DNA of 64,000 nt from Amborella trichopoda. Taxonomy: Eukaryota > Streptophyta > Magnoliopsida > Amborellales > Amborellaceae. Below the pieces are notes generated by a model that worked only from the letters and a program-made list of their open reading frames with translations, had not been told where the DNA came from and did no database searches. Position numbers and translations under genes: made by a program. This document shows, in pieces, positions 32,680 through 42,105 of this stretch (position 1 is its first letter; every line of letters starts with the position of its first letter). The stretch spans positions 31,919 through 95,918 of the forward strand of contig NW_006495778.1 in the NCBI RefSeq assembly GCF_000471905.2. The letters are read 5' to 3'.

Positions 32680-33308
32680 TTAGGAGCATTCTCCATTTGG
32701 CTAATCGTCCATTTAAAATAAGTCTTTCTAGCAGGTACTTGAGTGTATCCATCTTGGATATCAGCTTGATGGTATGAGAAAGCACATAATGCCTTAACTT
32801 TTGAGTTTCCCACACTAAGTTTAGACAATGTTTTTCACATCCGAGTATCATATTTCGTAGTCAACCATTTTCTTACTGATGTAGTAGATGGTCTTCTCTT
32901 TTCCTTGGTCATTATATTGCGCTAACATTGGCCCCATTGTCTTATCTGTCACATCAAGGTAAATGAATAGAGGTCTGTTGGGATCAGGTGAACTCAAAAT
33001 CGGTGGGTTAGAAAGGTACTCCCTTATACGGTCAAAGGCTTTTTGACATGTCTCATCCTAAATAAACAGGGTGTCCTTCTTTAACAAATGATTGAATAAA
33101 CCACATTTCTCAGCTAATTGAGATATAAATCTTCAAATAACCTGTATTATACCTTGCAACCCACAAATTTCTCGAATATTCTTTGGAGGTGGCATTTCTG
33201 AGATAGCCTTAATTTTCATTTGGTCCACTTCTATTCCTCTTTGGCTCACAATGAAGCCAGGTAGCTTGCCAGACTCAACACCGAAGGCCCACTTCTGAGG
33301 ATTCAGCT
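32633..33308 (-). mobile_element. Tat family-A RNase H following RT
   Basis: Minus strand, with frame breaks. The part at about 32,880-33,000 gives Pro-Leu-Phe-Ile-Tyr-Leu-Asp-Val-Thr, Ala-Gln-Tyr and Lys-Thr-Ile-Tyr-Tyr-Ile-Ser-Lys-Lys-Met. The part at 32,633-32,851 gives the Leu-Arg-His-Tyr and Gly-Arg-Leu-Ala-Lys-Trp segment. This is the gypsy RNase H that degrades RNA in the RNA-DNA hybrid. It joins the RT on its right. Confidence 0.75.
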
Positions 33309-34070
33309 TTAATTGATGCTCTCGAAGTTGATCAAATACTCTTTCAAATTGGGAACATGGGCATCCCGAGTTTTGGATTTGATGAGGATGTCATCCACAT
33401 AGTCTTCCATAATGTCATGCATCAAGTCATGAAATATAGCAGTCATGGCCCTTTGATAGGTTGCCCCAGCATATTTAAGACCGAAAGGCATGACTCTATA
33501 GCAGTATATCCCCCATTGCGTAATGAAGGAAGTATTTTTTTGGTTTTCTTTCATCATGAGGATCTGATTGTAGCCAGAGAAACCTTCCATAAAGGATAGC
33601 ATTTTGTGTTCAGCAGTGTTGTCAACTAGGGCATCTATATTTGGAAGAAGAAAGTCACCCTTAGGACATGCTTTGTTCAGGTCCCTATAGTCGATACAAA
33701 CTTTGATTCTCCTATCTTTCTTAGGTACTACTACGATATTGGCTAACCAATCCCGATAGTCCATAGGTAAGATGAACTTTTTCTTTAAAAATTTGTCAAT
33801 CTCTTCTTTTATCTTCAACTCCAAGTGAGGCTTTTGTCGACATATTTTCTGTTTGATGACTCTTGTCCCTTCATGGAATACAAGATGGTGTTGTACCAAT
33901 TCAGGATTTAAGCCAAGCATATCTTCATAGGACGAGGCAAATATGTCAATGTATTCTTTTACGAGGGAGATCATCTTGCCTCGTTCTTCTGGTGACAAAA
34001 AGCTTCCAATTCTTGTGATCTTCAGATCTTTCTCAGTTGTGACAAAAAAATGATATAGGTTGTATGCCAT
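33309..34070 (-). mobile_element. Tat family-A reverse transcriptase
   Basis: The open stretch is 253 codons on the minus strand. It has Val-Val-Pro-Lys-Lys-Asp-Arg, Cys-Ile-Asp-Tyr-Arg-Asp-Leu-Asn-Lys-Ala-Cys-Pro, Phe-Ser-Gly-Tyr-Asn-Gln-Ile, Met-Pro-Phe-Gly-Leu-Lys and the catalytic Tyr-Val-Asp-Asp. This is the best-preserved domain of the element. The protease, gag and 5' LTR expected further right are absent, so the element is 5'-truncated near 34,080. Confidence 0.9.
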
Positions 34071-34561
34071 TGTAATCTTTTCACTTCTTTTTGGGTTGTA
34101 AAGTGTTATGTAAGGTGATTGGGTACAAGGAACGAACCATTATTTAACAATGGCAAGGACTACTGAACTTTATATGAACAATTTTGTTATTGAATGGATT
34201 TACCTCATTTGGCTGGTAGTTGATGAATTGTATGTAATATTATACTTATCCAATGCAATGTATTATCACTATGGCATGAGTCTTTCAAATTGTTAAGTGT
34301 ACAATCCAAGTAATGGTATAGTACATTTACAAAGAGAGAAAGTAGTTAGAGTGACAGAGAGGTCCAACACTAATGCTGAAACTAATTTTATAACCGATTC
34401 AATGATCCCTGATCTCCTACGCTCAAATTATAACCGATTCAATTTTATTTCACACATTTGTGGAGGAAATCACATACGATAAAATTATGTTGTTTCGAAA
34501 ATGTACGATGCTAATAGCAAAGCAATACCAAATCATTCACGATGTACTTTAAGTAAGTAAA
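34071..34561. other. Spacer without recognisable features
   Basis: AT-rich sequence between the truncated family-A element and family-B LTR sequence. A short duplicated phrase, ATTATAACCGATTCAAT/TTATAACCGATTCAATG, occurs near 34,390-34,445. No gene is seen. Confidence 0.4.
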
Positions 34562-35175
34562 TTGTTCACCTTTCAAACCACAAAACAACAAAAATTCACA
34601 CTTACTCCTTCATCTTTCACCATTCAAACCACTCAAGAATATTTGATGCTTGAGCATTATAAAACTCAAAGGTATACCAAATCATTCACGATATACTATA
34701 CACGCGCGACGGTACCCCTTCTCTCTCTTCAAGCGCCATTACCCCTTTTCTCTCTTCACGTGCGGCGTTACCCTTTTCTCTTTTCACGTGCAGCGTTACC
34801 CCTTTCTCTCTTCACGCATGACGTTACCCCTTCTCTTTCTTCACGTGCGATGTTACCCCTTTCTCTCTTCACGCGCGACATTACCCCTTTCTTATCAATG
34901 GTCGGGAAAACTTTGGTCCTTACACACGTGCCAACAAGTCATCCCGACCTGGGGGCGAGATTGAGGCATCTAACCACGGCCATCTACGTTTTTGCCATTT
35001 TTGCTTATGGTGCCCTTTGCAAGGTTTTCATTGTGCTCGATTTTTACTTTACGGAACACTCTTACTCATGGTTTCATGACCATGCCCATCTGTCATTTTT
35101 ACTCATGGTGATCCCCCTTCGGGTTTACACCATGCCCGTTTTTTTTGGGAGGGTGTGTTTAAGGTCATGCCTCCA
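34562..35175 (+). mobile_element. Family-B LTR sequence with a GC-rich minisatellite, upstream of the nested Tekay element
   Basis: A minisatellite at about 34,700-34,895 has some six units of 28-30 bp of the type CACGCGCGACGTTACCCC followed by TTTCTCTCTT. At 34,915-34,976 a block matches the ends of the long LTRs at 54,640-54,690 and 59,000 (ACACGTGCC, then CATCTAACCA). From 34,985 to 35,175 the sequence follows family-B LTR order (CATGCCCATCTGTCATTTTTAC, then TGTTTAAGGTCATGCC). That order resumes at 45,007 after the Tekay insertion. Open stretches on the plus strand here come from the repeat. Confidence 0.6.
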
Positions 35176-37486
35176 TGTAAGGACCGCGGACTTTCCCGGA
35201 CTTAAGACGTGGCAATAAAGTTAGATGAAGGAAAGCTGCTGCCCCACGTGTTGAAGTATTAAAGCCATGCATGGAAATTGCCACGCATGAGAAAAGAGGA
35301 GAGACAGAGAAGAGGCAGCGTCGTGTGTGAAGAAGAAGGGCCAAACGTCGCGCGCGTGTAAAAGAGGTAACACCACGTGTGAAAAAGGAGTAACATTGTG
35401 TGAGAAGAGAAGGCAGCACCGTGAGTGAAAAGGGAAGATTTGACTACTGCCGTACGTGTCAGCGCCGCCCACGATTAGCCACAGTGATTACCACCTACTC
35501 GGTGAGCCACAGTGAATCCCACCTACCTTGGGAACTTAAATCCCTCTCCTATTCCATTTCACTGCCGTTTGCCTCTCTTGCTCTCATACCCTTTCTCTAG
35601 AACCAAAGCATGAGTTAACTGCTTCCCTTGGAGAAAGCCATTGCTTAGAGCTTGAGGTGGCCTGCGAGTGGGAGGTTTAAAGGCACCGTGAACATCACGT
35701 AAGTAGGTTTAGTATCTATGCATCACTTAATTTGGTGGTGATCAAATTTGAGTAATAAGGATAAGTAAAATGATAGAATGAAGGATATGGGTGTGGTTAA
35801 GTTAAAATGTGTTTGAATGACTGATTGAGTGTGGTAAATAAACTAGTTAGCTATGGAAATTTGTAGAGTAGCTCAATTGCAAGACTAGTTTAACATGAAT
35901 AAGGTTTTGCATTAAAGTTTATCTTGGGTTGTGAAGTGTCATGGGTTATTCGAAGCATGCCAAAACTTGAAAAAGGAATTTTCAAGAATTGTGAGGGTTT
36001 TTGTATTGAACTTTTCAATAGCCAATTGGTGACTGTGAACAATACTATGTGACCATGCGATCAGTTTTCATGTGATGAATGCTGCATGTTAACCGCTATG
36101 GTGTTATGTGAACAATACTATGTGATAATGCGATAAGTGAGAATCGATAAATGCAAATGCTATGTGATAGCTCTACGATAAATGTTACTTGATAAATGCT
36201 GTAGTGCTAATGTGATAAGTCTTATGAATGCTAATTGATAAGTGTAAGTGCCATGTGATAGGCCTCTTATGATGGATGTTTCATGCTAAGTGGCATAGTG
36301 TACATGATAGCTGTATATTTCTAAACAAGACTCAGACTTTGCATAATGAGACTAAAATTATCTGTCATAAGGCACTGACTAAGTATGAGTAAATTTAATG
36401 CTTGAACATGTTACCATATTCTGATGATGACTATACAATGGGACACCCATTAGTAGTGGGTACTGTTATGTTATGATAACTGTGATACTGACCACTACGT
36501 GATGGGACACTCATCGGTAGTGGATACTGTTATACTGATACTATCCACTGTGCGATGGGAGACTCATCGGTAGTGGATACTGTTATGCTGAGAAAGTGAT
36601 GTCGACAATACTCCCTAACTTGCTGAATGATAGGATGGAGTTAGGTGAAAGTAAATGGGAGGGTCATACCCCTCGAAATTCACACGATGAGACTAGTGAG
36701 TGATGCCTTACAAGGTAAGTGCCTATCGAAAACCCCAAAGAGCATTGGGGACCGTGTGTGTGAGTATGGGGGCATTAAAGTGGATTTCCCTACTTATCTT
36801 TGCCCTCCCTCCTGATGAATGGTAGAGGTCCTAAACAATGGGATTGACTTGGACTATTGAATAGGGCTTCTACTTTAGGAGTAGGAGAACTAAGGAGTGA
36901 GTGGATGATGCCTGAATAATGCATGTGAATTATGATGATTGGAATGATCGAATGATAAACATGACATTTTGTTATGACGCCTGTTCATGACGCATGGATA
37001 GACTCAATAATAATTCATAGCACTTAGATCTACTTACTGAGCTTTACAGCTCATCCCACTGTGTCTCCCCTCTTGTAGATTGATAAAGACAGGTCAAGTG
37101 TCAGAAGTATGAGGTTCGCGGTTGAAAGTCGAGGCCACACCCTATTGATGAGGAATTCTGACATTGTATGTTGTTGGGCGGTTGGCCCTAACTCTTTTGT
37201 TCATTTTGGAAATATGTAACATTGAGCGTCGATGCCCCAAACTCAAGTGTAATATTTTTGGAAAAAATTTTATGTGGTACATTTTCTATGGTGTATGGAA
37301 TCTCCCAATGTACATCTGCACTTTAGAATTACTGTTTCTGTCCTTTTCTCTGGTTTGCTTTAATCACTAATATTAAAGTGTTGAGTCCACTCCGACCTGA
37401 GTGACATACGCTACCTTGGGATCATGGACCTGTGCTCGGTCACCCTCCGGTGTTAACAAAAGGCAGCCGGGGTTGGGGTTGTGACA
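35176..37486 (+). mobile_element. Tekay/Del chromovirus 5' LTR
   Basis: The LTR is 2311 bp, starts TGTAAGGACC and ends GTTGTGACA. It aligns with the 3' LTR at 42,106-45,006 through most of its length: GATTTGACT, CACCTACCTTGGG, repeated GATAAGTG/CTATGTGATA phrases, repeats of GGGACACTCAT with AGTGG (36,440-36,590), and the CTCGGTCACCCTCCG end. It lacks about 520 bp present in the 3' LTR at about 42,925-43,440. No gene lies inside it. Confidence 0.9.
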
Positions 37487-37490
37487 ATTA

Positions 37491-37506
37491 TGGTATCAAA
37501 GCAGCC
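37491..37506 (+). other. Primer-binding site, tRNA-Met type
   Basis: TGGTATCAAAGCAGCC lies 4 nt after the LTR end. It matches the initiator-Met primer site TGGTATCAGAGC typical of chromoviruses apart from one position. Confidence 0.85.
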
Positions 37507-37599
37507 ATAATAGGATTCTCGTCCTAGGGCTTTTTAAAAGAGCCCTTAGAATAGTTTTAGGATATATTAGTGGCTGGGTGCTCTTGTGCTGGGTTCAAG

Positions 37600-38599
37600 A
37601 TGCCGAGGACACGTGCCAACAATGCGAGTTCCAACAATAAGAACACCGAGACGCTTGGTGAGTTTTACAGGATTCTGGGAGCGATGCCAAATGATGAAAG
37701 AGTCGATGCCTGCCCAGTCTACTCCTACCCCAGAGCAAAACGACAGTAGCATGATAGAAATGTTTAGAAGATTAGCATCCCCAACCTTCTTGAGACAAGG
37801 AGGGGTAGAGAAAGCCGAGAGGTGGAAGAGACAAATATAGAAGATTCTAGAAGTGTTGTACTAGTCGGGTGAGCAGAAAGTCAGATTAGGAACCTTTATG
37901 CTCGAAGGAGAAGCTGAACATTGGTGGGACTCAGTTAAGTAATCCTGGGGAGAGTCAGGAACCGAAACCACTTGGGAAACCTTCCTGACAGCATTCGACA
38001 AGAAGAACTTCCCAAACTCCGTCAAGGAGAGAAAAGAAGTAGAGTTCATTGAGCTTCAACAAGGGGGTATGATAGTAGAGCAATACGCTGCTAAGTTTGT
38101 GAAGCTTTCTAGATACGTGACTCACATCATCAACACAGAGGTGCGAAAGGAGGCTAAATTTGAAAGGGGCCTTCGGTCGGACATCAGAGGAGAGTACTAT
38201 CGGCCAACCTTAAGTCATACGCCCCATTAGTAGACCTCACCCTAAAGATTGAGACGGACTACGAAGGACCATAGATCAAGGAGGGAAGGAAAGATGAGGC
38301 CCACACCATTGAGAAACTTTGGGAAGAAGCCCCGACAATTTCCAAAGAGGGATGTTAGAGGGAGGCCTTATCAACGTAACCAGAGGGCCCAGAAGAATTT
38401 CCCAAGTAACATGAAGGATGATCGACGCTCGCTCTGTTCCCATTGTGGGAGGAACAACAACACATCAGCTGAATGTTACAAGAAGCTGGACAAGTGTCTC
38501 AGGTGTGTCCAGCCCGGCCACTGGATCAAGGATTGCCCAATGGCCAAGATGGAGAATCGACCAAAGACACAAGGACGAGTATTTGCCCACAGCAAATAA
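37600..38599 (+). mobile_element. Tekay gag remnant
   Basis: A Met-Pro-Arg-Thr-Arg start at 37,600 is followed by frame changes and several stops. The gag core can be followed at 37,900-38,220: Ala-Glu-His-Trp-Trp, Trp-Glu-Thr-Phe-Leu, Lys-Glu-Val-Glu-Phe-Ile-Glu-Leu-Gln-Gln-Gly and Tyr-Ala-Ala-Lys-Phe. A basic tail and a zinc knuckle, Cys-Leu-Arg-Cys-Val-Gln-Pro-Gly-His-Trp-Ile-Lys-Asp-Cys (CX2CX4HX4C), lie at 38,249-38,599. A second Cys-Ser-His-Cys-Gly-like knuckle precedes it. Gag forms the particle and packages RNA. This copy is disrupted. Confidence 0.85.
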
Positions 38600-38619
38600 G
38601 AAGCCAAGGCATCTACCTC

Positions 38620-39130
38620 AGTGATTAAAGGTGCACTTCCTATTTGTGGTGCTAAAGCGAGAGCTTTGATTGACCCTGGTTCCTCTCACTCTTTTGTCGC
38701 ACCCCATTTTGCTTGCTATCTAAATGTCATGTCTTGATTTTACTGTTGTACTATGCACTCCTGTGGGGGATTCTATGAAAACTGATAGGGTTTATAGACA
38801 GTGTAGAGTTTCAATTAAAGGATGAGACTTGCATGTAGACCTAATACTCCTGGATATTCAAGATTTTGATGTTATTCTAGTCATGGATTGGTTATCCACA
38901 CACCATGCCACCGTCAATTGCCATGAAAAGACGATGACATTTAAACGCCGTAACCAATCTGAGCTACACTTTGAGGGTACTAAGGATACTCCCCCTCTGC
39001 ATTTTATTTCTGCCCTTCGGGCCTCTCGTCTCCTGGCTAGGAGGTGCGAGGGATATCTAGCCTATGTGGTTCAGAATCGGGACATCCAATCCCAATTAGA
39101 GAGGATACCAGTAGTGAGAGAGTACTTCCA
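38620..39130 (+). mobile_element. Tekay protease remnant
   Basis: The aspartic protease site appears as Ala-Leu-Ile-Asp-Pro-Gly-Ser-Ser-His-Ser-Phe at about 38,660-38,700, with Pro in the position usually held by Ser or Thr. A frame break follows, and at 38,829-39,134 the C-terminal protease/linker resumes: Val-Ile-Leu-Val-Met-Asp-Trp-Leu-Ser and His-Ala-Thr-Val-Asn-Cys. The protease would process the gag-pol polyprotein. The Pro substitution and breaks argue that it is inactive. Confidence 0.8.
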
Positions 39131-39850
39131 GTGAGGGAGTATGAGTTTGAGATAGACATGGTCCCTGATACTATTCCCATCTCTAAAGCCCCGTATAGAA
39201 TGGCTCCTGCAGAGTTGAAGGAGAAGTTGTCGTAATTGTCGACTAAGGGGTTTATCCGACCCAGTGTGTCACCTTGGGGTGCACCAATCCTGTTTTTGAA
39301 GAAGAAGGATGGGTCCTTGAGGCTATGTGTTGACTATAGGCAGTTAAACCAAGTAACAATGCATAATAAGTACCCCCTACCTATAATTGACGACCTCTTT
39401 GAGCAGCTCCAAGGGGCCCAAGTGTTTTCAAAGATTGATCTTCGGTTGGGTTATCACCAATTGCGAGTCAGGGAGGGAGACGTTCCAAATACCTCTTTCA
39501 AAACTCGATACGGTCATTATGAGTTCCTTGTGATGCCATATGGGTTAACTCCCCGTTGTGTTCATGGTTCTGATGAATAGGGTGTTCCAACCTTTCCTGG
39601 ATGATTTTGTTGTGGTCTTTATTGATGATATCTTGGTATATTCGAAGATTCAGGAATTGCGTGAACTACATTTGAGAATTGTCTTGCAAACTTTGAAGTC
39701 AAAAAGATTATATGCAAAATTAAGCTAGAGTGAGTTTTGGCTCCCCAGTATAGCTTTCCTTGAGCACATCATTTTTAAAGATGGGATCTCGGTCAACCCC
39801 TCTAAGATTGAAGCCATACTTAAGTGGGAGAGACCGACAATGTGACGAAG
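39130..39850 (+). mobile_element. Tekay reverse transcriptase remnant
   Basis: The stretch at 39,236-39,580 has [20 protein letters not shown] and Gly-Tyr-His-Gln-Leu with Met-Pro-Tyr-Gly-Leu. A frameshift occurs just after, and the catalytic Phe-Ile-Asp-Asp-Ile-Leu-Val-Tyr-Ser is found in another frame at about 39,615-39,645. A stop (near 39,236) separates the linker from the RT start. Order and motifs are those of Ty3/gypsy chromoviruses. Confidence 0.9.
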
Positions 39851-39989
39851 TTTGTAGATTTGCTTTGTAGAGGGATTCTCAAAGATATCGCTTCCTCTTA
39901 CTCGGCTGACCCAGAAGAATGTGAAATTCGTGTGGTCAGAGGACTGCGAGAGAAGCTTCTAAGAGCTTAAGAAGAGACTAACCACAACC

Positions 39990-40403
39990 CCGATACTGAC
40001 CTTATCTGAAGGAAATGAGGACTTTGTGATTTACATCAATGCTTCTCATAAAGGGCTCGGATGTGTACTCATGCAGAGAGGGAAGGTCATTGGTTGTGCC
40101 TCCAGATAGTTGATGCTGTATGAACAAAACTATCCAACTCATGACTTGGAGCTTGCGGCCGTAGTGTTTGCATTGAAGATCTTGAGACACTACCTTTATG
40201 GGGCCCAATTTAAGATGTTTACAAATCATAAGAGCCTCAAGTACCTATTTTCCTTGAAGGAGTTGAACATGAGGCAAAGAAGATGTACGTATTTATTGAA
40301 TGACTACGAATGTACAATCGATTACCATCCAGGCAAGACTAACGTAGTAGCTGACGCTTTAAGCTGGACATCCGAAATATCAGTGGCACACCTGATGGTT
40401 TGA
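39990..40403 (+). mobile_element. Tekay RNase H remnant
   Basis: Features are Phe-Val-Ile-Tyr-Ile-Asn-Ala-Ser (the usual first Asp is replaced by Asn), a stop after Cys-Ala-Ser-Arg, then [15 protein letters not shown] and Ala-Asp-Ala-Leu-Ser. The final motif is the family's distal catalytic segment. It follows RT in the normal order. Confidence 0.85.
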
Positions 40404-40599
40404 GCGATGAGATTACTAGAGGATGCGGTGGAATGACACCCAATTCTAACCCTCAATGATGGGGAAGGAATGCTTTCATGTATGAGAATAGAGCCTCAGC
40501 TCTTCCAATAGATTCGATTGGCTCAAAAAGACGATCCTCAACTTATGAAGATCCTTGAAGAAATGAAAACGGAAGGAAAGGAGGATTGCACTATGAGCA

Positions 40600-41755
40600 G
40601 TGATGAGTTGTTAAGGTTTAAGGGTCGAGTATGTGTTCCTAATGATAAATGCATAAAAATGACTGTTCTTGAAGAAGCATACCACTCCTGACACACGGTA
40701 TACCCAGGGAGTACAAATATGTACCAAGACCTGAAGAAGGTCTTCTGGTGGAACAATATGAAGAGGGTGGTGGCATAATTTGTCCCTAAGTACTTGACGT
40801 GTTAGCAAGTGAAAGCGAAACATCAGCAACCCGCTAGAGTGTTATAGCCCTTGCCCATACCAGAGTGGAGATGGGAACACATCACGATGGATTTTGTTTT
40901 TGAATTGCCTAGGTCAAGTGTGGGGCATGATAGTATTTGGGTCAGTGTGGACCGATTAACTAAAGCTGCTCACTTTTTACCGATTCACACAACTTACACC
41001 TTGGACAAGTTGGCCCAGTTATACTTCAAATAAATTTTAAGGTTACATGAAATACCTATCACCATCGTGTTCGACAAGAACACCCGATTCATCTGTACGT
41101 TTTGGACAAGTCTGCAGTTATCCTTGGGAACCAAACTTACCTTTAGCACCGCCTTTCACCCCCAAATAGATGGGCAATCAGAGAGAACCATTCATACTTT
41201 GAAAGACATGCTAAGGGCTGTGTTACTGATTTTAAGGGAATCTGGGAAGACCATTTGCCTCTAATAGAGTTTGCCTATAACAATAGCTTCCAAGTCAGTA
41301 TTCAAATGACACCTTTTGAGGCCCTGTATAGAAGAAAGTGTAGGTCGCCCGTCTGTTGAGATGAGGTGGGCGAAAAGAAATTATTGGGGCTCAAAATTGT
41401 CCAAATAACCTTTGAAAAGATCGCCATAATTTGGGAACGATTCAGGATGGCCCAAAGTCGGCAGAAGGGTTACACTAATAATCGCAACAGAGATCTCGAG
41501 TTTGAAGTGGGTGATCGAGTCTTCCTAAAAGTATCACCTACTAAAGGCATTATGAGGTTCGGTAAAAAGGGGAAGCTGAGCCCGCGATTTGTTGGGCCTT
41601 TTGAGATCTTGGAAAGAGTTGGAAGATTGGAGTATCGGCTTGTCCTACCACCTGAATTGGCCAACATCCATAATGTTTTTCATGTATCAATGCTAAGAAA
41701 ATATCAGCCTGACCCGTCCATTATTGGGGCCCGAAATTGTTCAAATAACCTTTGA
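40600..41755 (+). mobile_element. Tekay integrase remnant
   Basis: The N-terminal zinc-binding region is degraded (about 40,670-40,850, with stops). The core at 40,851-41,264 has Trp-Glu-His-Ile-Thr-Met-Asp-Phe-Val, Lys-Ala-Ala-His-Phe-Leu-Pro and [12 protein letters not shown]. The C-terminal part at 41,366-41,755 has Gly-Asp-Arg-Val-Phe-Leu-Lys-Val-Ser-Pro and Pro-Arg-Phe-Val-Gly-Pro-Phe-Glu-Ile. A 134-bp insertion (see separate entry) breaks the frame before the chromodomain. Confidence 0.9.
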
Positions 41756-41853
41756 GAAAATCGCCTTAATTTGGGAACGACTCAGGACGGCCCAAAGACA
41801 GCAGAACGGTTACGCTAATACCGTTGCTAAGAAAATATCAGCCTGACCCGTCC
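41691..41853 (+). repeat. Integrase segment duplicated into the same gene (134-bp insertion)
   Basis: A 29-bp phrase, beginning TGCTAAGAAAATATCAGCC, occurs at 41,691 and again at 41,825. Between the copies, 41,721-41,818 is a diverged copy of 41,379-41,476, which lies in the preceding part of the integrase (GATCGCC, TTTGGGAACGA, GGCCCAAAG). The insertion length of 134 is not a multiple of three. Confidence 0.85.
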
Positions 41854-41879
41854 CATGTCTTGAAGTATGAATAAGATCC

Positions 41880-42033
41880 GATCAGAGAAGATTTGATCTA
41901 TGTTGAACAACCGATTGAGGTATTGGACAGAAGAGTACAAGTTTTGTGCAATAAAGAAGTTCCCCTGATCCGAGTGTTGTGGCAATACCATTCAAGGGAA
42001 GAATCGACATGGGAACGGGAGGACGAAATTTGA
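41880..42033 (+). mobile_element. Tekay chromodomain
   Basis: A frame of about 50 codons ends the polyprotein: Tyr-Val-Glu-Gln-Pro-Ile-Glu-Val-Leu-Asp-Arg-Arg, Asn-Lys-Glu-Val-Pro-Leu-Ile-Arg-Val-Leu-Trp, Glu-Glu-Ser-Thr-Trp-Glu then a stop. This is the type II chromodomain of the Tekay/Del clade, thought to steer insertion to particular chromatin. It is intact over its length but out of frame with the preceding integrase. Confidence 0.85.
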
Positions 42034-42089
42034 GAGAAATACCCTCACCTTTTGGATTGAAAATGATATATTTTGAGGACAAAATCCTT

Positions 42090-42105
42090 TTAAAAGGGGG
42101 GATGA
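42090..42105 (+). other. Tekay polypurine tract
   Basis: TTAAAAGGGGGGATGA directly precedes the LTR start TGTAACGACC. This purine run plus ATGATG text is characteristic of Tekay/Del elements. Confidence 0.85.

Noticed and set aside
34562..35218. Open stretch of 218 codons on the plus strand with repeated Arg-Tyr-Pro-Phe
   Set aside because: It is generated by the 28-30 bp minisatellite; it crosses into the Tekay LTR and has no domain.
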